This document shows, piece after piece, positions 7,876-21,423 of a DNA stretch of 64,000 nucleotides (positions within the stretch are counted from its first letter, which is position 1; every line of letters starts with the position of its first letter). The notes beneath the pieces were generated by a model that did no database searches, was not told the DNA's origin, and saw nothing but the letters and a program-made list of their open reading frames with translations. The position numbers and the translations under genes were made by a program. The stretch spans positions 36,050 through 100,049 of the forward strand of contig CACPNG010000001.1 of the NCBI GenBank assembly GCA_902635225.1. Reading direction: 5' to 3'. This DNA comes from an uncultured Pelagibacteraceae bacterium. GTDB taxonomy: Bacteria > Pseudomonadota > Alphaproteobacteria > Pelagibacterales > Pelagibacteraceae.

Positions 7876-8112
7876 CCAAGACCCCGTAACTTAATTAACT
7901 AAGTTAATTAAGCTGCAAGTGCAAATTTTTGATTTGCATTTGTAAATTAGCCCGTTACGTCGGAACCATCTCGTACGAAAGAATAGCCTTTAGACACCCG
8001 TCGATCCTAATTCACCCCCGTAAGTTGTAAATGGTGGAGGTGGTGGGTACTGCCCCCACGTCCGTGATGTTTATTACGAAATTCGTTTATCGTCATAGTT
8101 GGAAAACCAACA
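7852..8112 (-). ncRNA. ssrA: Circularly permuted two-piece tmRNA
   Basis: Rescues stalled ribosomes and tags the stalled product for proteolysis. On the minus strand the order is: acceptor piece (about 8112-8032), a 12-nt intervening loop (8031-8020), then the coding piece (8019 to about 7852). The acceptor piece ends with T-arm GTGGG/CCCAC around 8046-8060, then CACCTCC and an encoded ACCA. The coding piece starts GGGGGTG, which pairs with CACCTCC to make a 7-bp acceptor stem with the G3-U pair that alanyl-tRNA synthetase reads. AGGATCGACGGGTG follows, matching the conserved tmRNA 5' domain. The tag reads GCA AAT CAA AAA TTT GCA CTT GCA GCT TAA (7937-7908), peptide ANQKFALAA. CGTAAC before and GTTACG after the tag can pair. 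The 3' end is a GGGGC...GCCCC hairpin at 7853-7877. The exact 5' and 3' ends are estimates. Confidence 0.93.
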
Positions 8113-8117
8113 CTATT

Positions 8118-8145
8118 AATATAAAACTCTTTTTAAGAGATTCAA
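8118..8145 (-). promoter_or_regulatory. Predicted ssrA promoter
   Basis: On the minus strand TTGAAT (8145-8140) and TATATT (8123-8118) are separated by 16 nt and lie just upstream of the acceptor piece; a GTTGG-TTTT-CCAAC hairpin (8107-8094) follows. Placement upstream of a clear structured RNA is the main support. Confidence 0.5.
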
Positions 8146-8159
8146 TAATTAATTCAAAA

Positions 8160-9107
8160 ATGAAACTTACAAATGAACAAAAGCAAGAAATTGCCGACCA
8201 ACAATCACAAAAAAATACTACTAAAAGAGTTACCTCTCCCGAATTAGAAAAAATTCTTTACGAGGCTTTACCGGTCTTAGATCATGGATTTGTCAGAGTG
8301 GTAGATTACATGGGAGATGATAGTTCTATAGTTCAATCTGCAAGAGTTTCATATGGAAAAGGAACTAAAAAAGTTTCAACAGATGAAGGTCTTATTAAAT
8401 ATTTAATGAGACATTGGCATTCAACACCTTTTGAAATGTGTGAAATAAAGTATCATGTGAAACTTCCAATCTTCATAGCAAGGCAATGGATTAGACATAG
8501 AACAGCCAACGTAAATGAATATTCTGCAAGATATTCAATTTTAGATAAGGAGTTTTATATTCCTACAAAAGATCAGCTTTCGGCTCAATCAACTTCTAAT
8601 CGTCAAGGAAGAGGTGATTTGATAACCGGGGAGCAAGCAGATGAAGTTTTAAAAATTTTAAAAGATGATGCAACTAGGACTTACGATAATTATGAAAAGA
8701 TGCTTAACGAAAGATATGACGGGTCTACTATAGATGAAAACAAGTCTGGCCTAGCAAGAGAACTTGCGAGAATGAATTTAACCTTAAATTCTTACACTCA
8801 ATGGTACTGGAAGACAGATTTATTAAACCTTTTAAACTTTTTATTTTTAAGAGCTGATAGCCATGCGCAATATGAAATAAGAGTTTATGCTGAAGCAATG
8901 CTCGATACTGTAAAAAAGTGGGTCCCAATTACCCATGCAGCTTTTTTAGATTATAGAGTAGGAGCTGTGCATGTCTCTGCTAAGGGAAAAAAAGTTATTC
9001 AACAAATGGCAAAAGGTAAAAAAGTATCCCATGAAAACTCAGGTCTTTCAAAAAGAGAGTGGAACGAATTGATGACATCTTTTGGTTTTACAGAAAAGAT
9101 TGTTTAA
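8160..9107 (+). CDS. thyX: Flavin-dependent thymidylate synthase
   Basis: Converts dUMP to dTMP with methylenetetrahydrofolate, FAD and NADPH; essential for DNA synthesis when thyA is absent. From ATG 8160 the protein is 315 residues. The ThyX signature RHR-x7-S is present as [11 protein letters not shown] (112-122), which binds FAD and dUMP. An in-frame ORF extends back to 8031, but those codons lie inside the tmRNA acceptor piece and give no family-like residues, so [10 protein letters not shown] is chosen as the start. It is divergent from ssrA, and its last 20 bp overlap the 3' end of the convergent mrp gene. Confidence 0.94.
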   Translation: MKLTNEQKQEIADQQSQKNTTKRVTSPELEKILYEALPVLDHGFVRVVDYMGDDSSIVQSARVSYGKGTKKVSTDEGLIKYLMRHWHSTPFEMCEIKYHVKLPIFIARQWIRHRTANVNEYSARYSILDKEFYIPTKDQLSAQSTSNRQGRGDLITGEQADEVLKILKDDATRTYDNYEKMLNERYDGSTIDENKSGLARELARMNLTLNSYTQWYWKTDLLNLLNFLFLRADSHAQYEIRVYAEAMLDTVKKWVPITHAAFLDYRVGAVHVSAKGKKVIQQMAKGKKVSHENSGLSKREWNELMTSFGFTEKIV

Positions 9108-9882
9108 TTTTTTTAGCCATATCTATAAATATCTTAGAAATTTTGTGATCAGGTTTTGAATAAGTCAAAGGTTCTCCGTTATCAGCTGAAGTTCTTAAGT
9201 CTTCATTTAAAGGTAAGAATCCTAAGAATTCTTTGTCAAATTCTTTAGCAGTTTTTTCAACACCTCCTTCTCCAAAAATTTTATATTTTTTTCCATCATC
9301 ACCTTCAAAAAAACTCATGTTATCTAACAGTCCTAAAATTTTTACTCCAGTTTTTTCAAACATTTGAATTCCTCTTTTTACATCTAATAAAGCAAGATCT
9401 TGAGGTGTAGAAACTATTATTGTCCCATCTATTTTTACCTCTTGTACAAAAGTTAATTGAGTATCACCTGTGCCAGGCGGCATATCAATTATTATTACAT
9501 CTCTATCTTTCCACAAGACCTTTTGGGTCATTGTTTTAATGGCGCTAATAACCATTGGACCTCTCCACATCATTGGCGTTTGTTCATCAATTAGTAAACC
9601 CATAGACATACATTGAACTCCAAATTTTTCTAAAGGTATTATTATTTTATTATCTTCGCTCTTGGGTTTTTCATTTAAATTTAAAAGTTTAGGTAAAGAC
9701 GGTCCATAAACATCTGCATCAAGTATTCCAATTCTCAATCCTAAATGTTGTAAGGCATAAGCAAGATTAACTGCTACTGTGGATTTACCAACCCCACCTT
9801 TTGCACTTGAAATCATTATTACTGACTTTGTGCCTTTAATTGGCGATTTTATAAATTGTTTTGGAGGAGGTTTTTGGCTCAT
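9088..9882 (-). CDS. mrp: Mrp/NBP35-family Fe-S cluster carrier ATPase, short form
   Basis: A 264-residue P-loop ATPase of the Mrp/ApbC/NBP35 group, which helps load Fe-S clusters onto target proteins in the cytosol. The deviant Walker A is KGGVGKST (28-35); [11 protein letters not shown] and DMPPGTGD are the other family blocks. Two features differ from E. coli Mrp. There is no N-terminal MIP18/DUF59 domain, since the Walker A lies within the first 35 residues. The CxxC cluster ligands normally after the NMS(F/Y)F block are replaced by EGDDGKK. Alphaproteobacterial Mrps often lack that CxxC, so this is not necessarily a defect. It is divergent from hflK. Confidence 0.9.
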   Translation of the reverse strand: MSQKPPPKQFIKSPIKGTKSVIMISSAKGGVGKSTVAVNLAYALQHLGLRIGILDADVYGPSLPKLLNLNEKPKSEDNKIIIPLEKFGVQCMSMGLLIDEQTPMMWRGPMVISAIKTMTQKVLWKDRDVIIIDMPPGTGDTQLTFVQEVKIDGTIIVSTPQDLALLDVKRGIQMFEKTGVKILGLLDNMSFFEGDDGKKYKIFGEGGVEKTAKEFDKEFLGFLPLNEDLRTSADNGEPLTYSKPDHKISKIFIDMAKKIKQSFL

Positions 9883-9965
9883 GCTTCAGTTTTATCAAAT
9901 GTTTTAGACATTATAGCGCTCCTTCTTATCTTGTTTTTAGGATAAAAGTCACTATATAAAGTGTC

Positions 9966-11081
9966 ATGAGTTTCAAAGACAAGATTTTAAACAACCAATC
10001 ACCATGGGGAGCACCTCCAGGTGGAGACGGAGGAAGAGGTTCGCCTGGTGGAAATGGATCAGGATCTAGACAAGACCCACCTAGCCTTGACGATGTTATA
10101 AAAAACTTTCAAAAAACCATTAATAAGTTTTCTGGCGGAAAATCAGGAGGCTCTCGACCAATAATTATAGGTTTAATTATTATAGCATTACTTTACGTTG
10201 CAAGTGGTCTTTACAGAGTTTTACCAGATGAACAAGGTGTAGTTTTAAGATTTGGTAAATACGTAAATACTACTCAACCAGGATTACATTATCATTTCCC
10301 AACACCTTTTGAGAGAGTATTAACCCCTAAAGTAACTAAAGTTAATAGAGTAGATGTTGGTTTCAGGCCAGCAAGTGACTCAGGTAGATCATCTGGAGTT
10401 GGAAACGTCCCAGAGGAAAGCTTAATGTTAACGGGTGACGAAAATATAGTAGATATTAATTACTCAGTTTTTTGGGTGATAAAAGATGCACAAAAATTTT
10501 TATTTAACATTCAAAGTCCAGTTGAAACAGTTAAAGCTGCCTCAGAGACAGCAATGAGAGAAGTCATAGCAAAAAATAAAATTCAAAATATTTTAACAGA
10601 AGGTAGGTCTAAAATAGAAGTTGAGGTACAAGAAATAGCTCAATTAATTTTAGACGAATATGGTTCAGGTATTCAATTAACTCAAGTACAAACACAACAA
10701 GCTGATCCACCTGAACAAGTTATTGATGCATTTAGGGATGTACAGGCCGCTAGAGCAGATAGAGAAAGATCAAAGAACGAAGCCGAGGCTTACGCTAACG
10801 ACGTTATACCGAGAGCGCGAGGTGAAGCTGAGCAAGTTTTACAACAAGCAGAAGCATATAAGAAAGAAGTTGTTGCAAAAGCTGAGGGTGAGGCTAGCAG
10901 GTTTTTAGCCATCTATAATGAATATAAAGATGCAAAACAAGTTACTCAAGAGCGAATGTATTTGGAAACAATGGAAAAAGTTTTAGCAGATATAGACAAA
11001 GTAATTATAGATAAAGAATCTGGTTCAGGAGTTGTTCCTTATCTACCATTGCCTGAATTAAAAAAAGGAAGCAATAATTAA
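9966..11081 (+). CDS. hflK: FtsH protease modulator HflK
   Basis: A 371-residue SPFH/band-7 protein. It has a Gly/Pro-rich cytoplasmic N-terminus (14-36), one membrane helix (about 65-83), a periplasmic band-7 domain starting at YRVLPDEQGVVLRFGKY, and a long Ala/Glu-rich coiled coil (AAR-ADRERSKNEAEAYAN onward). HflK and HflC form the large ring that encloses FtsH and modulates membrane-protein turnover. The start ATG is 83 bp from the divergent mrp start. Its stop overlaps the hflC start by one base (TAATG), so the two are translationally coupled. Confidence 0.95.
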   Translation: MSFKDKILNNQSPWGAPPGGDGGRGSPGGNGSGSRQDPPSLDDVIKNFQKTINKFSGGKSGGSRPIIIGLIIIALLYVASGLYRVLPDEQGVVLRFGKYVNTTQPGLHYHFPTPFERVLTPKVTKVNRVDVGFRPASDSGRSSGVGNVPEESLMLTGDENIVDINYSVFWVIKDAQKFLFNIQSPVETVKAASETAMREVIAKNKIQNILTEGRSKIEVEVQEIAQLILDEYGSGIQLTQVQTQQADPPEQVIDAFRDVQAARADRERSKNEAEAYANDVIPRARGEAEQVLQQAEAYKKEVVAKAEGEASRFLAIYNEYKDAKQVTQERMYLETMEKVLADIDKVIIDKESGSGVVPYLPLPELKKGSNN

Positions 11082-11956
11082 TGAGAGGTGTTAAATTTAT
11101 AGTTCCGGCAATAATTTTAATTGGTGTAGTGATTTTCCAATCTTTATTTATTGTGCAAGAAATAAGCCAAGCAATTGTTCTTCAATTTGGTGATCCTAAA
11201 AAAATTGTAACTAAAGCTGGTTTAAACTTTAAATTACCTTTCATTCAAAACGTTGTCTATTTAGATAAAAGAATTTTAAATCTAGATAATGATCCAGAAG
11301 AAGTTATCGCTGCTGACCAAAAAAGGTTAATTGTTGACGCTTTCGCGAGATTCAAAATTGTAGACCCTTTAAAGTTTTATATTTCAGTTGGAAATGAAAG
11401 AGTAGCAAGATCTAGGTTATCTACAATCATAAATTCCAGAATCAGAGGTGTGTTAGGTACTCAAGAACTAGCAACGTTATTATCTACAGATAGAGCAAGA
11501 CAGATGCAGATAATCCAATCTCAAGTAAACGAAGAGGCAAAGAATTTTGGAATTAATATCGTTGACGTTCGAATAAAAAGAGCTGATTTACCTCCAGCAA
11601 ACAGTGAAGCGATTTATAAAAGAATGCAAACAGAAAGAGAGAGAGAAGCAAAGGAATTTAGAGCACAAGGTGCAGAGATAGCTCAAAAAATTAGATCGAC
11701 AGCAGACAAAGACGTTACCGTTATCTTAGCTCAAGCGAATAAAAAATCAGAAATTATGAAAGGTGAGGGTGATGGCCTGAGAAACAAAATTTTTGCTGAT
11801 GCGTTCGGAAGAGATCCACAGTTTTTTGCTTTTTACAGAGCAATGCAAGCATATGAAAAAGCTTTAATTGGAGGCGAGACATCACTCGTTTTATCACCTG
11901 ATAGTGAATTCTTTAAGTTTTTTGGTAAGTCTGTGAAGCCTGCTATAAAAAGGTAA
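11081..11956 (+). CDS. hflC: FtsH protease modulator HflC
   Basis: A 291-residue partner of HflK. It has an N-terminal membrane helix (about 6-25), then the band-7 domain (IVLQFGDPKKIVTKAGLNFK is a typical opening), a coiled-coil region (MQTEREREAKEFRAQG) and the conserved C-terminal FAFYRAMQAYEKAL block with PDSEFFKFF. The length is normal. It is in the operon hflK-hflC-DUF2065-degP, a common alphaproteobacterial arrangement linking membrane quality control with periplasmic proteolysis. Confidence 0.95.
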   Translation: MRGVKFIVPAIILIGVVIFQSLFIVQEISQAIVLQFGDPKKIVTKAGLNFKLPFIQNVVYLDKRILNLDNDPEEVIAADQKRLIVDAFARFKIVDPLKFYISVGNERVARSRLSTIINSRIRGVLGTQELATLLSTDRARQMQIIQSQVNEEAKNFGINIVDVRIKRADLPPANSEAIYKRMQTEREREAKEFRAQGAEIAQKIRSTADKDVTVILAQANKKSEIMKGEGDGLRNKIFADAFGRDPQFFAFYRAMQAYEKALIGGETSLVLSPDSEFFKFFGKSVKPAIKR

Positions 11957-11971
11957 GAATTTAAAATATTT

Positions 11972-12157
11972 GTGAGTGAGTTTATTATCGCAATTGGATT
12001 AATTTTTTTTGTGGAAGGTCTGTTTTTAGCCATTTTCCCGTCAAGAATTAAAAGCATATTAGAATTAATTAAAAATACTCCTGAGAATAAATTAAGAATT
12101 CTAGGAATTGTTTTTTTGATTATCGGTTTTTTAATAATTTGGTATATAAAAAGTTAG
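11972..12157 (+). CDS. DUF2065 small inner-membrane protein
   Basis: A 61-residue protein with two membrane helices (about 3-22 and 42-59) joined by a short amphipathic linker (SRIKSILELIKNTPENKLR). This is the DUF2065 pattern, and members usually sit between hflC and degP as here. The start is GTG at 11972. The stop TAG is followed directly by the degP ATG with no spacer. Function is unknown; an accessory role with HflKC/FtsH is inferred only from conserved neighbourhood. Confidence 0.85.
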   Translation: MSEFIIAIGLIFFVEGLFLAIFPSRIKSILELIKNTPENKLRILGIVFLIIGFLIIWYIKS

Positions 12158-13561
12158 ATGAAATTAGTAAGCAAAATATTATTTTTTTTAATTGTAATTA
12201 ATTTTTCTTTTGTACATTCAAAACCTGTTCCAGATTCATTTGCAGATTTAGCAGATAAACTAATGCCATCTGTTGTTAATATTTCTACAACTCAAACGGT
12301 CAGAACAACTACAAACCAATTTCCTTTTCAATTCCCTCCAGGATCACCATTTGGTGAAATGTTTAAAGATTTTGAAAGACCTACAGAGAGAAAAGCTTCT
12401 TCGTTGGGTTCAGGATTTATTATTGATACAAAAGGAACAGTTATAACTAATAATCATGTAATCTCTGGAGCTGATGATATTTTAGTAAGGGTAGGAGATA
12501 AAGAATTTAAAGCTAAAGTGGTTGGTGCAGATCCTTATATGGATATAGCAGTTTTAAAAATGGAAACTAAAGATAAATTTACACCTGTAAGTTTTGGTGA
12601 CTCTGATAAAGCAAGGGTTGGAGACTGGGCTGTTGCAATTGGAAATCCTTTTGGTTTAGGTGGAACAGTAACTGCTGGAATTATATCTGCAAGAAACAGA
12701 GATATTAATCTTACAAGATATGATGATTTCATTCAAACCGATGCTTCTATAAATCAAGGTAACTCAGGTGGACCTTTATTTAATCTTAAAGGAGAGGTGA
12801 TTGGGATCAACACTGCAATTATTGCTCCGGGCCAATCGGGTTCAATCGGAATAGGATTTGCTATACCAGCTAATGCAGCGTCAAACGTAATCAACCAATT
12901 AATAAAATTTGGAGAAACTAAAAGAGGTTGGTTAGGAGTTCGAATTCAAGAGGTTACAAAAGAAATTGCTGAGGTGGAAAAACTCAAAAAACCTCAAGGT
13001 GCTTTGGTTGCTAGTGTAGGTGAAAATAGTCCCGCAGATAAAGCAGGAATAAAAGCAGGCGATATAATTTTAAATTTTGATGGCAAAAAAATTGATACAA
13101 TGAGAACTCTACCAAAAGTCGTTGCCTCTACAGAGGTTGGAAAAAGTGTAGAGCTAAAAATTTGGAGAAACAAAAAACTTATATCTAAAAGATTAGTTAT
13201 TGGACGACTCGAGTCCTCTGAAGAATTTAAAGATAAGAAAACAAAAACAGTAAAAAAAGTTGTAGATATTGATAAATTAAAAATAGCTGTGAGAGATTTA
13301 AATAGCGAAGACATTACCTCAAGAAATTTGAATAAAAAAACTTCTGGTGTTGTAATTACAGAAATTTCCAGCAGAAGCCCGCTTATAAATCTTTTGAGCG
13401 TAAATGATATAATAATTGAAGTTCAAAAGTCTCCAATAAAATCGACTTCAGATTTAAAAAAGTCAGTTGATAGTTTTTTTAAAAAAGGTGAGAAAACATT
13501 ACTATTAACAGTCATAAATAAGAATAATCAAAGACGTTATCTAGGCGTTAAAATAAATTAG
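12158..13561 (+). CDS. degP: Periplasmic Do/DegP-family serine endopeptidase
   Basis: A 467-residue S1C protease and chaperone of the periplasm. It has a signal peptide (1-21, ending VHSKP), a trypsin-like domain with the catalytic triad His100 (NNHVISG), Asp129 (MDIAVLKM) and Ser203 (GNSGGPL), then two PDZ domains (about 255-345 and 370-460; GWLGVRIQEV opens the first). The length and two-PDZ layout match DegP/DegQ. It degrades or refolds misfolded envelope proteins. It is the last envelope gene of the hfl operon, with miaA 2 bp downstream. Confidence 0.94.
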   Translation: MKLVSKILFFLIVINFSFVHSKPVPDSFADLADKLMPSVVNISTTQTVRTTTNQFPFQFPPGSPFGEMFKDFERPTERKASSLGSGFIIDTKGTVITNNHVISGADDILVRVGDKEFKAKVVGADPYMDIAVLKMETKDKFTPVSFGDSDKARVGDWAVAIGNPFGLGGTVTAGIISARNRDINLTRYDDFIQTDASINQGNSGGPLFNLKGEVIGINTAIIAPGQSGSIGIGFAIPANAASNVINQLIKFGETKRGWLGVRIQEVTKEIAEVEKLKKPQGALVASVGENSPADKAGIKAGDIILNFDGKKIDTMRTLPKVVASTEVGKSVELKIWRNKKLISKRLVIGRLESSEEFKDKKTKTVKKVVDIDKLKIAVRDLNSEDITSRNLNKKTSGVVITEISSRSPLINLLSVNDIIIEVQKSPIKSTSDLKKSVDSFFKKGEKTLLLTVINKNNQRRYLGVKIN

Positions 13562-13563
13562 TT

Positions 13564-14481
13564 TTGCTTAAAAAGTTAATACTCTTAGCAGGACCTACAG
13601 CTTCAGGAAAATCAAATTTAGCAATTAAATTAGCGGAAAAAATAAATGGTGAGATTATTAACGCAGATAGTATGCAAGTTTTTAAAGAATTTTCTGTTTT
13701 ATCTTCACGACCAACTTTAGCTCAAACTAGAAAAATTAAACACCATCTTTACGGAATTATTACTGTAAAAAAACATTTTTCAGCTGGTGATTGGCTCAAA
13801 CAAGTAAAAAAAAAGATTAATATCTGTAAAAAAAAAAGGAAAGTGCCAATAATTGTTGGAGGTACTGGGCTTTACTTTAATATAATTACAAAGGGCATAA
13901 GTAAAATACCTGACATTGATATTAAAACCAGAAATAAAGTAAGAAACTTATTTAAAAAACTTGGTTATAAAAAATTCTATTATCAACTGCTCAAACTTGA
14001 TCCAAAAATCAAAGGAAGAATACTTCGAACGGACTCTCAAAGATTACAAAGGGCGTACGAAGTAAAACTTAAGACAAAAAAATCATTATATGATTGGTTC
14101 CTAAATACAAAATCTGATTTTTCGGATTTTGAAATAAAAAAGATTTTTATCAATATGCCTAGAGAAGTATTACTTAAAAAAATCTCTCTTAGAACAGAGG
14201 AAATGTTTAAGAAAAAATGTATTAGTGAAGTCAAAAGATTTAATGCCTTAAAAATAAATGAAAATTTATCAGCAAATAAAATTATAGGCGTGAAGGAAAT
14301 TAATGATTTTTTGAGCAAATCTATCTCTTTAGAGCAGTGCAAAGAACTTATAAATATAAAGACCAGACAATATGCAAAAAGACAAAATACTTGGGCCAGA
14401 GGCCATATGAAGAATTGGAATAAGCTATATTCGAAAAATTTCTCAAATCTTTTAAAAAAATCATTAAAAGTTGTAAGCTAA
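13564..14481 (+). CDS. miaA: tRNA dimethylallyltransferase
   Basis: Transfers a dimethylallyl group to A37 of tRNAs that read UNN codons, improving decoding. A 305-residue protein with the P-loop GPTASGKS (10-17), the substrate segment INADSMQVFKEF, the VGGTGLYF block and the C-terminal KTRQYAKRQNTWAR signature. The start is TTG at 13564, 2 bp after the degP stop. An ATG-led start would remove the P-loop, which decides for TTG. The protein is very Lys rich, as expected from AT bias. Confidence 0.94.
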   Translation: MLKKLILLAGPTASGKSNLAIKLAEKINGEIINADSMQVFKEFSVLSSRPTLAQTRKIKHHLYGIITVKKHFSAGDWLKQVKKKINICKKKRKVPIIVGGTGLYFNIITKGISKIPDIDIKTRNKVRNLFKKLGYKKFYYQLLKLDPKIKGRILRTDSQRLQRAYEVKLKTKKSLYDWFLNTKSDFSDFEIKKIFINMPREVLLKKISLRTEEMFKKKCISEVKRFNALKINENLSANKIIGVKEINDFLSKSISLEQCKELINIKTRQYAKRQNTWARGHMKNWNKLYSKNFSNLLKKSLKVVS

Positions 14482-14518
14482 AACTTGACGCAACTCATTT
14501 CTAGGCTAGATTGTATAT

Positions 14519-16284
14519 ATGCCAAAATTATTGAGTGGAGCAGAAATTGTTTTTAAAGCACTAGAGGATCAAAAGGTAGAATATATTTTTGGTTATCCTG
14601 GTGGTGCGGTATTACCAATTTATGATGAACTAAAAAATCATAAATCAATAAAACATATTTTAGCCAGGCACGAGCAAGGTGCAGGACATTCCGCAGAGGG
14701 ATACGCAAGGTCAAGTGGAAAGCCGGGAGTTTTATTGGTTACATCAGGGCCTGGCGCTACAAATGCAGTAACAGCTTTAACAGATGCTTACATGGACTCA
14801 ATCCCACTTGTTTGTATTTCTGGACAAGTACCAACACACTTGATTGGCACTGATGCATTTCAAGAGTGTGATACAACTGGAATTACAAGACCGTGTACAA
14901 AACATAACTGGTTAGTAAAAGATGTAAACGATCTTTCTAAAATTTTACACTTAGCTTTTGAAGTTGCTACTACTGGTAGACCCGGTCCAGTCTTAGTTGA
15001 TATTCCAAAAGACATACAATTTAAAAAAGGTAAATATAAATTCTTAAAAAATACTTTAAAGAAAAAACTTAATGGAAAAGCAACTCGCAAATTATCTAAT
15101 TCAGATTTGGATAAATTTATAGATCTGATTAAAAAATCTTCAAAGCCTATTTTTTATACAGGAGGTGGAGTTATTAATTCTGGCCCGGAAGCTAGTAAAT
15201 ATTTAAGAGAACTAGTTTCATTAACTGGTTTCCCAATTACTTCTACATTGCAAGGACTTGGAGCATATCCTGGAGACGATCCACAATTTCTAGGCATGCT
15301 TGGTATGCACGGAACTTATGAAGCAAACAATGCAATGCATGATTGTGACTTAATGATAAATATTGGAGCAAGGTTCGATGATAGAATTACAGGTAAAGTG
15401 GATGAATTTTCACCAGGCTCAAAAAAAATTCACGTCGATATTGATCCATCCTCAATTGGAAAAAATATAAAAGTTGATCTTGCAATCATCAGCGATGTCA
15501 CTGAACTTTTAAAATCTTTAATTAAGAGATTTAAAGAGAAAAATAAGAACTTTTTGAACTCTAATAAACAAAAAACTTCAAAATGGTGGGAACAAATTGG
15601 GAAGTGGAGAGAAAAAAAATCTTTAAACTTCATTAATAGTGATAAAATTATCAAACCTCAACATGCTGTACAGAGATTGTATGAATTAACAAAAAATCAA
15701 GATACCTTTATTACTACTGAGGTAGGCCAGCATCAAATGTGGGCAGCCCAACATTATAAGTTTAATAAGCCTAACAGATGGATGACATCTGGAGGTTTAG
15801 GGACAATGGGGTATGGGCTTCCAGCTGCAATCGGTGTTCAAATTGCAAATCCTGGAAAGCTAGTTGTTGACATTGCAGGAGAAGCATCGGTTTTGATGAC
15901 AATGCAAGAAATGTCTACTGCTGTACAATATAGATTACCAATTAAAATATTTATTTTAAATAATGAATACATGGGAATGGTTAGACAATGGCAAGAGCTT
16001 TTACATGAAAAGAATTATTCTGAAAGCTATACAGCCGCTTTACCAGACTTTGTTAAACTTGCAGAGTCTTATGGTTGTGTTGGTATTAGAGCGAAAACAC
16101 CAAGTGAGCTAGATGAAAAGATTAAAGAAATGATTAGTATTGATAGGCCGGTGATATTTGACTGTGTAGTTGATAAAGCAGAAAATTGTTTTCCAATGAT
16201 ACCTTCAGGCAAGCCTCACAATCAGATGATTTTAGGACCTGAAGAAGAAGAAGAAATTTCTGATGAAGGGAAAGTTTTAGTTTA

Positions 16285-16285
<1 letters not shown>
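14519..16285 (+). CDS. ilvB: Acetolactate synthase large (catalytic) subunit
   Basis: ThDP- and FAD-dependent enzyme that condenses two pyruvates to acetolactate, or pyruvate and 2-oxobutyrate to acetohydroxybutyrate: the first common step of valine, leucine and isoleucine synthesis. A 588-residue protein. The N-terminal Pyr domain opens GYPGGAVLPIYDEL with the catalytic Glu in LARHEQGAGHSAEGYAR; the middle FAD-binding domain contains GMHGTYEANNAMHDCD; the C-terminal PP domain has IAGEASVLM, a GEAS form of the ThDP motif seen in alphaproteobacteria, and NNEYMGMVRQW. The stop overlaps the ilvN start (TAATG). Confidence 0.96.
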
Positions 16286-17855
<1,570 letters not shown>

Positions 17856-17950
17856 CCCAATCTGAGTCCAAAACACTAACTTGAACTACATAATTATTTG
17901 CAAATTCTAGCTTTGATTGTAATATGAGAGGCTTTAAATTTTTATAAATT

Positions 17951-20558
<2,608 letters not shown>

Positions 20559-20577
20559 TTTATCTGCAGATGAATAA

Positions 20578-21423
20578 ATGTCAGTTAGTAGAGATGATTT
20601 TAGCATAGCTTTTCGTTCGGCTCTTCTTCAAAGAGGTGGAGCACAAAAATTCTCTGTACTATCGTTAATTTTTTTAGCTTTAATTATTTTTTTTCTAGAT
20701 GTTTATGGAGCAAAGTTTACTAAGCCTGTAAGAGGTTTTTTAAATGATGTAGTTTATCGGATAACTTTTTTAGCCTCTACGCCAACTAGATTTTTTCCTC
20801 AAGCAAGCAAAAATTTCTCTAGTTATTTAAATGTTAAAGCAGAAAACGAAAGATTAAAAGCAGAGATAGAAAAATATAAATCACTTGAACTTAATGTAGA
20901 ATTTTTGTCAGATGAAAACAAAAACTTACAAAAAATTTTAGAAACAGAATATTTTAATAAAAATCTTAGTAATATTGTCCTCGCAAAAGTTTTAGTAGAT
21001 AAAAATAGTCCTTTTTTAAAATCAATTATAATTAATAAAGGCACTAGTAGAGGCATAATGAAGGGTATGCCGGTTACTCATAATAACTACTTAGTTGGAA
21101 GAATAGTTGAGACAAATTATTTATCTTCAAGAGTTCTTTTATTGAATGATTTAAATAGTCGTATTCCTGTCACACTTGACCAAGGTGCACAAGCAATCCT
21201 TTCTGGTAGTGGTACAAGTAATCCAACCTTAGAATATTTGCCAGAGAATTATAAAATTATTGATGAGATAAATGTATTTGCCTCAGGTAAAGATGGAATA
21301 TTTTCTCCAGGTACTCCAATTGGAATCACCAACCTAGATGGAGAAGTTGAATTATTTGTTGATCCCAATCAACTTTCTTTCGTAACAGTAAATTTAAGCA
21401 TTCAAAATGCAGGAAAATTATAA
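20578..21423 (+). CDS. mreC: Rod-shape-determining protein MreC
   Basis: A 281-residue bitopic protein. It has a short cytoplasmic N-terminus, one membrane helix (about 25-44, LIFLALIIFFLDVYG), a periplasmic coiled coil (about 85-120, ENERLKAEIEKYKSLE) and the beta-rich MreC core (VDKNSPFLKSIIINKGTSRG, GMPVTHNNYLVGRIV). It couples MreB to the periplasmic PBP2/RodA synthase. It ends one base into mreD (TAATG). Confidence 0.93.
   Translation: MSVSRDDFSIAFRSALLQRGGAQKFSVLSLIFLALIIFFLDVYGAKFTKPVRGFLNDVVYRITFLASTPTRFFPQASKNFSSYLNVKAENERLKAEIEKYKSLELNVEFLSDENKNLQKILETEYFNKNLSNIVLAKVLVDKNSPFLKSIIINKGTSRGIMKGMPVTHNNYLVGRIVETNYLSSRVLLLNDLNSRIPVTLDQGAQAILSGSGTSNPTLEYLPENYKIIDEINVFASGKDGIFSPGTPIGITNLDGEVELFVDPNQLSFVTVNLSIQNAGKL

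Noticed and set aside
8031-8159. N-terminal extension of thyX ([10 protein letters not shown]...)
   Set aside because: These codons lie in the tmRNA acceptor piece and its 5' flank; no ThyX-like residues occur before MKLTNEQ at 8160.
12994-13314. 106-codon antisense ORF inside degP
   Set aside because: Fully contained in a well-supported gene, no recognisable motif, Ser/Phe/Leu-rich as expected for reverse-frame AT-rich coding.
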